Shown: positions 44,174 to 53,039 of the stretch, in pieces
Layout of the letters: each line of letters starts with the position of its first letter
How positions within the stretch are numbered: position 1 is the first letter of the stretch
DNA from: Candidatus Didemnitutus sp.
GTDB lineage: Bacteria; Verrucomicrobiota; Verrucomicrobiia; Opitutales; Opitutaceae
NCBI GenBank assembly: GCA_019634575.1
Contig: JAHCAY010000001.1
Coordinates: 2,542,001 to 2,606,000, forward strand
Length of the DNA stretch: 64,000 bases
Reading direction: 5' to 3'
The notes under the pieces: model-generated
Databases searched by the model: none
The model's input: the letters and a program-made list of their open reading frames with translations, nothing else
What the model was told of the DNA's origin: nothing
Program-made: the position numbers and the translations under genes

Positions 44174-44869
44174 TCAGACCGAGGTCGAGAGATTTTCGCC
44201 CACGGCGCCTTCGTAACTTGGCTCGCCATCGGCGCCATAGCCCGTGCGTTCACCGTGACGCGGACCGCGCAGCTGTTGAAAAAGCGTGGTCAGCTCCGCC
44301 TGCGTGATGCTGCCGTCGCCATCGCCGTCGATCGCCGCGAAAACCTTTTGAAAATCCGCCTCGGTCGGCGTCGCACCGGACGAGCCGACGGCTTCGGCGC
44401 GCTCCTCCGCCTTCTTCTTCAAGGCGGCGAGCAATTCGTCGGCCGAGACCTTGCCGTCCTTGTTCGTGTCCATCGCATCGAACACCTGCTGCGCGTCCTC
44501 GCTCGCGGAGGACTCCTCGCTTTCGCCCGGCGGCGGCGGAGGCGGCGGGCCGCCCGCGCCTTGGGGACCGCCGCCACCGTGGCGCGCGGTGCGCAGGGTC
44601 TCCATCGCGGTCTTGAACTCGCCGAGGTCGATGCCGCCGTCGCCGTCGGAATCCATTTTCTGGAACACCGACGCAGCGTCCGGGGTGTCGCTCGCCGCGG
44701 AGGCGTTCGCGCCGAGGCGCTTTTCCATCGCGGTGACGAACTCGTCCTGCGTGACCTTGCCGTCGCCATCGCCGTCGAGACGTGCGAACATTTTTTGGAG
44801 AAACTCGCTCGGATCGGGCCGGGTGGCGCCCGCGAGCGAGGAGGAGGAACTGACAGAGGAGATGCTCAT
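44174..44869 (-). CDS. Four-EF-hand calcium-binding protein
   Basis: 231 residues with four canonical 12-residue loops: DGDGDGKVTQDE, DSDGDGGIDLGE, DTNKDGKVSADE and DGDGDGSITQAE, all with Asp at 1, 3 and 5 and Glu at 12. The two pairs are separated by a Gly/Pro hinge (GGPPPPPPPGES) and an acidic Ser stretch. No signal peptide is visible, so it is cytoplasmic or leaves by another route. ATG 44869 (MSISSVSSSSS) is preferred; in-frame ATG 44902 and GTG 44908 are possible. It is monocistronic and its 3' end is 12 bp from the end of the convergent kinase gene. Role unknown: calcium buffer or sensor. Confidence 0.85.
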   Translation of the reverse strand: MSISSVSSSSSLAGATRPDPSEFLQKMFARLDGDGDGKVTQDEFVTAMEKRLGANASAASDTPDAASVFQKMDSDGDGGIDLGEFKTAMETLRTARHGGGGPQGAGGPPPPPPPGESEESSASEDAQQVFDAMDTNKDGKVSADELLAALKKKAEERAEAVGSSGATPTEADFQKVFAAIDGDGDGSITQAELTTLFQQLRGPRHGERTGYGADGEPSYEGAVGENLSTSV

Positions 44870-44993
44870 TCGTTGGGTGGTTTGATTCGCACCCGTGAAC
44901 ATCGTCACCGCGCCCCGTCCGGTGGAGCCGCCTCGTCGCGTAATCCCGCGCGCCCATCCCGTTTGCGCCGCCGTCCGGCCCAGCCGGCGTTTT

Positions 44994-45860
44994 TCAGCGC
45001 GGCCCCGCCGGCAAATGCGCGCGCAGCCACGCGGCCAGGCGCGCGTCCCAGTCCGGCAACGACTCCTTCCATTTCAACAAGCCGTGTCCTGCGCCGGGCA
45101 GCACGAGCAGATCGCAGGTGTTGCCGGCCGCGTGCAGTTTTTCCTGAAACGCACGCGACATCGCGATCGGCACCGTCTTGTCCGCATCGCCGTGTAGGAG
45201 CAGAAACGCCGGCAAGCCGGCGCGCACGTGCTCGCTCGGCGAAACATCCGCGAGGCGCGCGCGGGTCCCGGGCGTGAGCTCCTTCGCAATGTCGAACAGC
45301 GCCTGCAACGACGTGCTCGCGCCGCCGCGGTTGACGGTGTCGGTGACGAGATCCGTGACCGGCGCGAAACCGATCACCGCCTGCACGCGCGTCGACGCGT
45401 CGCCGAGCACGCCCGCGAGACAGGCGAGGTGGCCGCCCGCCGAGTGGCCGACCAGCACGATGCGCCGCGGGTCGCCGCCGAACTCCGCCGCATGCGCTTT
45501 CACCCAGCGAATCGCCGTGAGCGTGTCCTCGTAGCCCGCCGGCCAGCGATGCGCAGGCGCGAGCCGGTAATCGATCGAGAACCACACGCAACCCGCCGCG
45601 GTGAACGCGTCGAACCACGGCGTGATGTCGGCGCCGTTGCCGGGTTTGTCGCTGCCGGATTTGCTCCCGCCGCTCCAGCCGCCGCCGTGCACGAGGATCG
45701 CGACCGGAAACGGCCCCGCGCCCACCGGCACGCCGACATCGAGTTTCAGCGCGACGCCCGCCGCCTCGCCGTAGACGACATCGCGCACGACGCGCGCCTC
45801 CGTCGCGGACGACGCGGCGGCAACGAGGAGAAAAGCGGCGCAGGCGAAGAACGATTTCAT
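44994..45860 (-). CDS. Secreted alpha/beta hydrolase (carboxylesterase-like)
   Basis: 288 residues with a signal peptide (FFACAAFLLVAAASSATEA). It has the hormone-sensitive-lipase/carboxylesterase pattern: oxyanion-hole HGGGW (59-62), nucleophile Ser140 in VGHSAGGH, Asp near 225-227 (LLHGDADKTVP) and His259 (GAGHG). Such BD-FAE-type enzymes remove acyl or acetyl groups from sugars or small esters, here in the periplasm. It starts 10 bp after the stop of the TPR membrane protein and is probably co-transcribed with it. Substrate not deducible. Confidence 0.88.
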   Translation of the reverse strand: MKSFFACAAFLLVAAASSATEARVVRDVVYGEAAGVALKLDVGVPVGAGPFPVAILVHGGGWSGGSKSGSDKPGNGADITPWFDAFTAAGCVWFSIDYRLAPAHRWPAGYEDTLTAIRWVKAHAAEFGGDPRRIVLVGHSAGGHLACLAGVLGDASTRVQAVIGFAPVTDLVTDTVNRGGASTSLQALFDIAKELTPGTRARLADVSPSEHVRAGLPAFLLLHGDADKTVPIAMSRAFQEKLHAAGNTCDLLVLPGAGHGLLKWKESLPDWDARLAAWLRAHLPAGPR

Positions 45861-45870
45861 GGGAAAACTC

Positions 45871-47790
45871 TCAACGGCGCAGCGACGGATCGAGTTCCGC
45901 GGCGGCGCGCTCGTGCTCCGCGGCCTCGGCCACGCGGCCGAGTTGCCGCAGGGCGCGCGCGAGTTGCAAGTGCGCGGGCGCGTGCTCCGGGTTGAGTTCG
46001 AGCGCGCGAGAGAGGTGCGGCACGGCCTCGGCGGGCCGGCGCAGCTCGACGAGGGTTGCGCCGACGAGGAACGCCGCCTGCGCATCCGCCGGATCGAGCT
46101 CCGCCGCGCGGGTGAAATGCGTCAGCGCCTCGGCCGGACGACCGCGCGTCATGGCGGCCACGCCGCGATTGCACCACGCGTTCACGAAGCGCGGATCGAG
46201 TTGCACCGCCGTCGCAAAATCGCGCTCGGCGCCGGCGACATCGCCGAGAGCGAGGGCGGCGCGGCCGCGGGTGTTGAGCGCGGCGGGGAATTTCGGCAGC
46301 AGCGCCAGCGCGCGATCGGCGAGCGGTTTCGCCTCGGCGGCGCGGCCCGCGTCGACGAGCTGGCCGGCGAGATTGTTCAATCCTTCGGGAAAATCCGGGC
46401 GCAGGCGCAACGCGGTTTCGAGGTGCGCCACGGCGTCCGCGCGTTCGCCTTCGGCGGCGAGGACGAGCGCGAGGTTGTTGTGCGCGAGCCAGCAGTCGGG
46501 ATTCCGCGCCAGCGTGGCGCGCCAGAGCGCGGCCTCGTCGCGATAGATGCCCGCCTGACTCCACGTCAGCGCGAAGAGTCCGCCGAGCACGGCGAGGAAG
46601 GTGCCGAGCGTCGCGCCGCGCCCAAAGCGAGCGAACGCGAGTGCCGCGCCCGCGCCGGCGAGAGCGAAGAGCGCGAGGTTGGCGAGGTAGGCGAAATGAT
46701 CGGCGACGAACGAAAACAGAAACGGATAGACGTTCACGAACCCGAGCACCGGGAACAGCGTGCCGCCGCAGAGCAGCGCCGCCGCGAGCCACGCGCGTTC
46801 GCCGCGGCGCGCCCGCCATGTCGCGAGGCCGAGGGCGCCGAGCGTCGCGAGCGGGAAGAGCCATTGCCACCACACGAAAGCGTCGACGATCCAGCGCGGA
46901 TAGATGAAGGTCAGGTCGAGCGGCCAGACGAGCGAGGCGAGGTAGTGCCACGGCACGCGGGCGGCGAGCAACAGGCGCGCGCCGGCACCGAGTTCAAAGG
47001 CGCTGCCTTTCGCGCCGATCAGTTCGCTTTCGAAGTGCGCTGTCAGCAGTCCCATCGCCGCGCCGGCGGCGAACCATGGCAGCAGCGGGAGGACATCGTG
47101 CCGCCAGTCGAGACGGCCGCGACGCCACCAAGTCACAACGAGCAGCGCGGCGGGGAGCGAGGCGGTGACGGTTTTCGTGAGCAACGCGAGGACGAAGAGC
47201 GCACTCGCGAGGACGTAGGAACGCGGACGGCGTTCGTCGTCGAAACGCAGCCACGCCAGCGCGGCGGAGAGATAGAACAGCGCGGAGAGCGTGTTCTTCT
47301 GTTCGGAAATCCAAGCGACGGACTCGACGCACGCCGGATGCAGCGCGAAGAGCAGCGCGGCGAACCACGCGCCCGGCACGGCGAGGCGGCGCAGCACGAG
47401 CGCGAAGAGGCAGGCGTTCGCGGCGTGTTGGAGAATATTGACGAGATGATAGCCGAGCGGGGCGTCGCCCCAGAGCCGGTGCTCGAACCAGAACGCCGAG
47501 TGGAGCACCGGGTAGTATTGCTGCGTCGCACCGATCTCGAACCAGATGCGGAGCAAGCCGCCGAGCGAGCGGAGGTCGGTGCGCGTGACGTGGCCGTCGT
47601 CGTCCCAGAGAAACGCGCCGCGCAACGCCGGCAGATAAGCGGCGAAGACCGCGAGCGCAATCAGAGCGCACCACCAGAACGTGGGCGAGCCAAGCGGCGC
47701 GGCGGCGGGCGCGAAGGTTGTTCGTGAAGGACGAGACACGGCGCGCGAAAAACGTAGGACGCGCGGCGCGCGGCGCGATAGCAAACACAC
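45871..47790 (-). CDS. Polytopic TMTC-like membrane protein with TPR domain
   Basis: 639 residues. About ten helices fill residues 38-425, with WDDDGHVTR (62-70) in the first loop and FALHPACVESVAWISEQKNTLSALFYL, both typical of bacterial relatives of TMTC protein O-mannosyltransferases (GT-C fold, DD catalytic motif). Tetratricopeptide repeats fill residues 430-635 (NPDCWLAHNNLALVLAAEG, DPRFVNAWCNRGVAAM). It probably transfers a sugar from a lipid carrier to protein or glycan acceptors on the periplasmic side; donor unknown. The start is uncertain: GTG 47790 is only 12 bp from the divergent gene, and GTG 47739 would be more natural. Confidence 0.85.
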   Translation of the reverse strand: MCLLSRRAPRVLRFSRAVSRPSRTTFAPAAAPLGSPTFWWCALIALAVFAAYLPALRGAFLWDDDGHVTRTDLRSLGGLLRIWFEIGATQQYYPVLHSAFWFEHRLWGDAPLGYHLVNILQHAANACLFALVLRRLAVPGAWFAALLFALHPACVESVAWISEQKNTLSALFYLSAALAWLRFDDERRPRSYVLASALFVLALLTKTVTASLPAALLVVTWWRRGRLDWRHDVLPLLPWFAAGAAMGLLTAHFESELIGAKGSAFELGAGARLLLAARVPWHYLASLVWPLDLTFIYPRWIVDAFVWWQWLFPLATLGALGLATWRARRGERAWLAAALLCGGTLFPVLGFVNVYPFLFSFVADHFAYLANLALFALAGAGAALAFARFGRGATLGTFLAVLGGLFALTWSQAGIYRDEAALWRATLARNPDCWLAHNNLALVLAAEGERADAVAHLETALRLRPDFPEGLNNLAGQLVDAGRAAEAKPLADRALALLPKFPAALNTRGRAALALGDVAGAERDFATAVQLDPRFVNAWCNRGVAAMTRGRPAEALTHFTRAAELDPADAQAAFLVGATLVELRRPAEAVPHLSRALELNPEHAPAHLQLARALRQLGRVAEAAEHERAAAELDPSLRR

Positions 47791-47802
47791 CCGGGACGAG
47801 CA

Positions 47803-49320
47803 TTGCTGTTGCCGGTGGCGACGGTGCCCGGCAATTTTCGGCGCAGCGTGGAACGTTTACCCCAGAAAGTTCGCTCGGGCCTGCTGGCGCTCGGCTGTCT
47901 TGCGGTGCTGTTCGTTTTTTTCAGTCCGCCGTTTGCCGCGTGGCGGGCGTGGGCGCGGGCGCCCGAAATCGGTTTTCTGCCGGAGACGCGGCGCGGGGTC
48001 GCGGTGCTCGAGCAGGCGAAGGCGCTGGGCGCGCCGGTCGTCGATCCGCTGCACAGCGCGATTCAGTGGCGGCTGCTGTTCCCCGCGGTGGCGCGCGGGC
48101 TGGGTTTGCCGGCGTGGGCGCTGTTCGGGTTCGCGCATGTGGGAGCGCTGCTGGCGCTGTGGTTTTTGATCGAACATGCGAAGGCGCGCGGCGCGACGTG
48201 GGGCGAGGCGGCGTTCGTCGCGCTGCTGGCTGGAGCGGGCGCGTGGTTTTTTGCGGCGACAGGCTGGCTCGGTTACTACGATTCGTGGGTCGTGCTCGGA
48301 TTGCTCGCGGTGGCGTTCGCGGCGCGGCGCGAGTGGGGCTGGCTGGCGTGCCTCGCGGTGCCGTGGATCGATGAGCGCTTCGTGCTGGCGGTGCCGCTGG
48401 CGCTGCTGTGCCGGCAGCTCGATGGCGACGATGGGCGCCGCGGAAATTGGAAAAGCGAATGTGGCATGCCGCTGGCGCTGTGCGCGGCGTTCGCCGTCGT
48501 GCGGCTGGCGGTGTTGCCGGGGAGCGTGGCGAACGCAACCGTCAGCGGCTACCTCGCGTGGCTGGATTTTTCGAAGACGCCGTGGACGCAGTTCGTCTGG
48601 GGCGTGTGGGAAGGCTGGCGCGGCGGCTGGGTGCTAATCGCGGTTGCCGTGTGGGCGGTGGCGCAGCGGCGCGGCACGACCATCGCCCTGACGCTCGGTG
48701 CCGCGAGCGCGGCGGTGCTGCTCGTCGGTTTGCTGACGGCGCAGGACTTCGGACGCTCGATGATGCTGCTCGCGCCGCTCGTGGGGCTGGGTGCGGGAGC
48801 GTGGGGCGGCGTGACGTGGCCGGGCAAGAGGCGCGCGCTGGTCGGCCTCGCGGGCGCGGCGCTGGTGTTGCCGGCGCATCAGGTGATGAGCGATGCGGCG
48901 ATGCCGGTGATGACGTTGAACCACGAACTCGGCGCGCGGCGCGAGCCGCCGCCGCGGCTGTCGCCGGCGGCCTATGAGTTGAGCGGCGTCGTGGAGATGG
49001 AGCGCGGCAATCCGCAGAAGGCGGAGATCGCGCTGACGATCGCGATCAAACTGGACGAGCGACCGACGAGCGCGTGCAAGCACCGCGGCCTGCTCTATGC
49101 CAGCGCGCAGCGGTGGAGCGAGGCGCGGCAGGATTTCCGGACTTGGGCGGAGAACGACGAGCGCGATCCGGATGCGTGGCTGCTGGTCGCGCAGGCGGAG
49201 GCGGCGCTCGGCAACACGGCGGAGGCGCGGGTGGAGTTGCAGCGCGCGCTCGGGCTGGCATCGAAGGAATGGGCGGCGCGGCCGGACGTGGCGCGGTTTC
49301 GGGCGCGGCTGGGGATGTGA
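47803..49320 (+). CDS. Polytopic membrane protein with C-terminal TPR
   Basis: 505 residues with about nine to ten hydrophobic helices (LLALGCLAVLFVFFSPP, VAFVALLAGAGAWFF, LLGPLVGLGAG-type segments) up to residue 375. Two to three TPR units follow (LSGVVEMERGNPQKAEIALTIAIKL, AEAALGNTAEARVELQRAL). An acidic WIDERF motif in a loop and the overall layout suggest a GT-C-like membrane enzyme, but I see no diagnostic catalytic motif. TTG 47803 gives the longest frame; GTG 47815 is an alternative. Divergent from the TMTC-like gene, with which it may act. Confidence 0.75.
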   Translation: MLLPVATVPGNFRRSVERLPQKVRSGLLALGCLAVLFVFFSPPFAAWRAWARAPEIGFLPETRRGVAVLEQAKALGAPVVDPLHSAIQWRLLFPAVARGLGLPAWALFGFAHVGALLALWFLIEHAKARGATWGEAAFVALLAGAGAWFFAATGWLGYYDSWVVLGLLAVAFAARREWGWLACLAVPWIDERFVLAVPLALLCRQLDGDDGRRGNWKSECGMPLALCAAFAVVRLAVLPGSVANATVSGYLAWLDFSKTPWTQFVWGVWEGWRGGWVLIAVAVWAVAQRRGTTIALTLGAASAAVLLVGLLTAQDFGRSMMLLAPLVGLGAGAWGGVTWPGKRRALVGLAGAALVLPAHQVMSDAAMPVMTLNHELGARREPPPRLSPAAYELSGVVEMERGNPQKAEIALTIAIKLDERPTSACKHRGLLYASAQRWSEARQDFRTWAENDERDPDAWLLVAQAEAALGNTAEARVELQRALGLASKEWAARPDVARFRARLGM

Positions 49321-49334
49321 GGGGAAGCGGCGGC

Positions 49335-49421
49335 GGCTCAGGTGGGCGGCGGCGTTGTCCGCGGCGCCACGCTCGCGGCCTCCGTCCAGTCGCCGCCGGG
49401 ACGTCGGCGGCCACCTGAGCC
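49335..49421. repeat. REP-like palindromic element (intergenic copy)
   Basis: GGCTCAGGTGG (49335-49345) is perfectly mirrored by CCACCTGAGCC (49411-49421), and the inner sequence adds further pairing. The core 49340-49416 aligns with the element inside ytfT. It lies between two convergently ending genes, the usual place for bacterial REP sequences, where it may protect mRNA ends. Confidence 0.75.
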
Positions 49422-49426
49422 GGAAC

Positions 49427-49458
49427 AAAAAAATCGCCGCCGGTTGCCCGGCGGCGAT
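49427..49458 (-). terminator. Rho-independent terminator of the TonB receptor transcript
   Basis: Perfect 11-bp stem: ATCGCCGCCGG (49433-49443) with CCGGCGGCGAT (49448-49458), four-base loop, followed on the minus strand by seven T residues (A-tract 49427-49433). It lies 30 bp after the receptor stop. Confidence 0.85.
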
Positions 49459-49488
49459 GAGGAGCGGGGGCTCTGAAGAAATCAGGCG

Positions 49489-52400
49489 CTAGAGGTCGAA
49501 CGTCGCGCTGAGGAAGAATTGCCGTGGATCGACAATGCGGAAGGCATTGGGTGTGCCGTCGGGGAAGGCGCCGATGGGTTGGAGGCGTCCGTCTTCCTGG
49601 ATGTTGCGGACGTTGAGCTGGAAGGTGGCGCCGACTTTGCCGCCCCAGAGCTTGGTGCGGTAGGAGACGAAGGCGTCGAAGTAGGCGTGCGCCTTGTCGT
49701 AGACGGGGTTGTTGGCGTCGAGCTCGGTGATGGGCTGATTGGCGGCGAGGAGGGCTTGGTAGTTCTTGCCGTAGTAGCCGATGGCGCCCTTGTCCTCCCA
49801 GCGGATCGCGCCGCCGACCTTGAAGTTCTTGAGGATCTTATTGTCGGTAAGGGCGGCGAGCTGGAAGCTGGAGCTGAGCTTGAACGCGTATTTGCGGACG
49901 CTGGGCTTGGATTTGCCTTCCTGCTGCTTGATGACCGAGTAGGGCGCAGTGACGAAGACGGCGTGGTTCGCCTGCGGCGTGTTGGAGCCGTAGGTGGAGG
50001 TCCACCAGAGCACGTTGGAGCCGGCCGCGGCGGTTTTGAGGGGATCGACGATGGTGGTCCACACTGGCGTGCGGAGGTCGATGTATTCCTGGATGGCGCT
50101 GGAGATGTTCGTGCTGACCGATTCGGTCTCGGTGGCGGAGCCGGCGACGGTCCAGAACTTGGTCGGGTTGTAGTTCAACTCGATCTCGGTGCCCTTGGCC
50201 TCGATGTCGTTCGTCGCGGCGAGCGTGCCGGCCTGGAAGGCGGCGGCGAGGGCCTGCGCGGTGGCGGTCGGGATCTTGGTGATCGCCTCGGTCTGCGCGT
50301 CGAGGGCGGCGCCGGTGAGGCCGGGATACCAGGTGTCGCGGATGAGCGTCGGGAGGTTCCACGCGTCGAGCGTGCCGCCGCCGTAGAGGATGTCCTTGCG
50401 GAGGACGCGCTGGGCGATGGTGTTGGCGTCGCCGTCGCGGGCGTTGTATTGGTTGGTCTTCCACTTGTTGAAGCGGAGGACGAACTTGTCGTTCAACGGG
50501 AGCCAGAAGCCATAGTCGGTGCCCTTGCCGGTGACGTTCGGGAGCGGGCGGAGGAACAGGTCGATCGCGGGGGGCTGCGGGATGAAGTTGTCGGACTTGT
50601 TGTAGGTGAGCGAGAGGCTGCGGGCGACGTTGGCGACGTAGCCGAGGATGCCGGTGTCGGTGTCGGCGGTGCGGTTGAGCGAGGCGAGGTCGCGCAGCGG
50701 GCGGGCGACGACGGAGAGGGTCTTGGTGCGGCCCTTATTGGTGCGGTAGTCGCCGGAGACCCAGCTGTTGTCGCGGGTGAAGTCGTGCTCGGTGTTGTTG
50801 TTCACCAAGCCGGGGGCGGTGCCGGCTTTCGAGTAGACGGAGTCTTCGCGGTAGCCGACGACGGTGACGAGTTTGTTGTCGAGGAACTGGCTCTGGAGGA
50901 CGGCGCCGGGGGTCTTGATGATCTGCTTGAGGTTGTTGGCGCCGCCGGTGCTGTCGGTCGTGGCGATGAGGTCGAGGGTCTGCGGGTCGCGGAAGAACGT
51001 GCCGCTGTTCGTGGGAAGGTTGCCCGAAACGGTGTAGCCGCCCCAGGTGAACGGATAGGTGCCGAAGGCGAAGTCGCTCGGAGCGCGGTCGACGACGCCG
51101 TTCATGTTACCGCCGACGTAATAGCGGATGTATTGGCGGAGGATGTTCGGGCCGGCCGCGGGGCCGCCGGAGACGGAGGCTTGGTTGGCGCGGCCGTAGT
51201 TGGCGGTGGTGACGGCGCCGAGCCAGGAGGGGCTGGAGGTGAGGGCCTCCCGGTAGGAGAAGACGCGGCTGACGCGGTATTTGTATTCGTCGTAGGCGGA
51301 GAATTGTTGGACGCCGAGCCACTTGAGCAGGCCGCTCTCGTTGCGGAGGTCGAGGCGGTAGGCCATCTGCGCGCGGTAGGTGTCCCACTTGGAGGGCATC
51401 CACTTGGTGAGCGGCTCGGTGGCGGCGAGGTAGGTTTTGCCGAAGAAGGGATTCGGCGTGCCGTCGAGGTTCTTCTCGTTGATGTCGACGAAGAGCTGGC
51501 CGCTCTGGCCGGAAGTGCCGGAGTTGCCGAGCGGGGTGCGGGCGTAGCGCTCGTTGTCCTCGCGGAGGGCGCCGAGCTGGACGGCGAGCATCTGGCGCGG
51601 GGTGTCGAGGATGATCTGGTCGAGCTGGGCGTTGTAGACCTGGGTGCGGTCCATCAGGCGGTTGACGGAGGAGACGTTGATGTCGGACCAGTCGTAGATG
51701 TCCTTGTTGGAAACGGTGGGCGTGGTGGTCCAGAGCGGCTGGTTGGTGTAGCGGCCGGGCGAGGCGGTGGCGGTGCCGAGGTTCACGCTGGTCTGGAGAA
51801 GGCGGATCGTCTGGTTGTTCGCCGTGGGCGTGGGGATCGCGACCGCGAGGTTGTTGGTGTTCGGCGCGGTCCAGTAGGCGATGCCGTTCTGGTCGACGTA
51901 GAGGTTGGCGCGGGTCTGCATCGTGCCGGCGCGGGAGAGGCCGAGGGTGTTGAAGATGACGTTGTCGGAGGTGTAGGTGCCGACCGTCTGGCCATTGAGG
52001 TGAATCTGCTGGAGCACGGGATCCCAGGTGGCCTTGCCGCCGGCAATCCAGTCGCTGACGTAGTCGCGCGGCGGGGTGTAGTTCGGGCGGTTGCCGTTCA
52101 TGCGGTAGTCGAGATACGCGGCCGTGATGGTCGTGTTCCGGAAGGGCTTGTATTTGATGAATGCGTCGTAGCGGCGGGTGTTCACGCCGGAGGGCTTGCG
52201 GACGAAGCCGTCGTGCTGGAAGCCGCCGTTCACGCGGATGGCGAGCTTGTCCTTGATGAGGACGCGGTTGAGGTCGAGGGTCGTGCGGAAGCCGTCCCAG
52301 TCGTCGGCGCGGAGTTCGACGCGCGAAATCTGACGCGTGAGGTTGGCGGTGGTCGCGACCTGATTGACGGTGCCGGAGGCGTTGCCGAGGCCGAAGACGC

Positions 52401-52998
52401 TGGCGTTGGGGCCACGGGTGATCTCGATGCCTTCGATGAGGAGCGGATCGATGGGCATGCGGCCGGACATCTCGTAGTTGTTGTAGGAGATGTTGGCCGA
52501 GCTGATGCCGCGCAGGCGGTTGGCTTGCGTGGGGTTCAGCTGGACGTTGTCGGCGAGCTGGCCGTTGCGGTCGACGGTGAAGTCGGTGAACGTGCCCGTG
52601 CCTTCGGCGCCGGCGGTGTAGAGGAACACGTCGTTGATATCGAGCATCGCGAAGTCGGACATCTGCTCCTTCGTCATGACGGTGATGGAGGAGCCGAGGT
52701 CCTCGAGCTTCGTGTTGAAGCGCGTGCCGGACATCGTGTTCGAGGAATAGTAGCCCTTGGTGTCGGACTTCACCTCGAACGGCGAAAGCGTGACGACCTC
52801 CTCGGGCGCCGCGGTGGGCGCGGCGGCGACGGCGGTGTTCGCCGCGGTGAGTTTGGAGCGCGGTTCATCGGCGGGCGCGGGCGTCGTGCCGGCGGCAGTG
52901 GGGGCCGATTGTGCGAGCGCCGAGCCGGCGCAGGCGGCGAGAGTCACCAACGCCAGGCAGAGGCGGGGCGACGTGGGCAGTCGATGGCGGATGTTCAT
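49489..52998 (-). CDS. TonB-dependent outer-membrane receptor
   Basis: 1169 residues with a signal peptide (LCLALVTLAACAGSALAQ), then the family-specific segment EEVVTLSPFEVKSD (about 65-78), which probably serves as TonB box. The plug domain (SSITVMTKEQMSDFAMLDINDVF, GIEITRGPNASVFGLGNASGTVN) is followed by a 22-strand barrel ending in FFLSATFDL. It imports a ligand across the outer membrane using TonB energy. ATG 52998 was chosen because the signal peptide begins there. It follows the GH28 gene after 41 bp on the same strand, so the ligand is probably an oligogalacturonide or related pectin fragment. No SusD gene is present, as is usual in this phylum. Confidence 0.92.
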   Translation of the reverse strand: MNIRHRLPTSPRLCLALVTLAACAGSALAQSAPTAAGTTPAPADEPRSKLTAANTAVAAAPTAAPEEVVTLSPFEVKSDTKGYYSSNTMSGTRFNTKLEDLGSSITVMTKEQMSDFAMLDINDVFLYTAGAEGTGTFTDFTVDRNGQLADNVQLNPTQANRLRGISSANISYNNYEMSGRMPIDPLLIEGIEITRGPNASVFGLGNASGTVNQVATTANLTRQISRVELRADDWDGFRTTLDLNRVLIKDKLAIRVNGGFQHDGFVRKPSGVNTRRYDAFIKYKPFRNTTITAAYLDYRMNGNRPNYTPPRDYVSDWIAGGKATWDPVLQQIHLNGQTVGTYTSDNVIFNTLGLSRAGTMQTRANLYVDQNGIAYWTAPNTNNLAVAIPTPTANNQTIRLLQTSVNLGTATASPGRYTNQPLWTTTPTVSNKDIYDWSDINVSSVNRLMDRTQVYNAQLDQIILDTPRQMLAVQLGALREDNERYARTPLGNSGTSGQSGQLFVDINEKNLDGTPNPFFGKTYLAATEPLTKWMPSKWDTYRAQMAYRLDLRNESGLLKWLGVQQFSAYDEYKYRVSRVFSYREALTSSPSWLGAVTTANYGRANQASVSGGPAAGPNILRQYIRYYVGGNMNGVVDRAPSDFAFGTYPFTWGGYTVSGNLPTNSGTFFRDPQTLDLIATTDSTGGANNLKQIIKTPGAVLQSQFLDNKLVTVVGYREDSVYSKAGTAPGLVNNNTEHDFTRDNSWVSGDYRTNKGRTKTLSVVARPLRDLASLNRTADTDTGILGYVANVARSLSLTYNKSDNFIPQPPAIDLFLRPLPNVTGKGTDYGFWLPLNDKFVLRFNKWKTNQYNARDGDANTIAQRVLRKDILYGGGTLDAWNLPTLIRDTWYPGLTGAALDAQTEAITKIPTATAQALAAAFQAGTLAATNDIEAKGTEIELNYNPTKFWTVAGSATETESVSTNISSAIQEYIDLRTPVWTTIVDPLKTAAAGSNVLWWTSTYGSNTPQANHAVFVTAPYSVIKQQEGKSKPSVRKYAFKLSSSFQLAALTDNKILKNFKVGGAIRWEDKGAIGYYGKNYQALLAANQPITELDANNPVYDKAHAYFDAFVSYRTKLWGGKVGATFQLNVRNIQEDGRLQPIGAFPDGTPNAFRIVDPRQFFLSATFDL

Positions 52999-53039
52999 GG
53001 GGGTGGTTGGGTTTGCTTTCGGGTTGAGAAAAAATGCGC

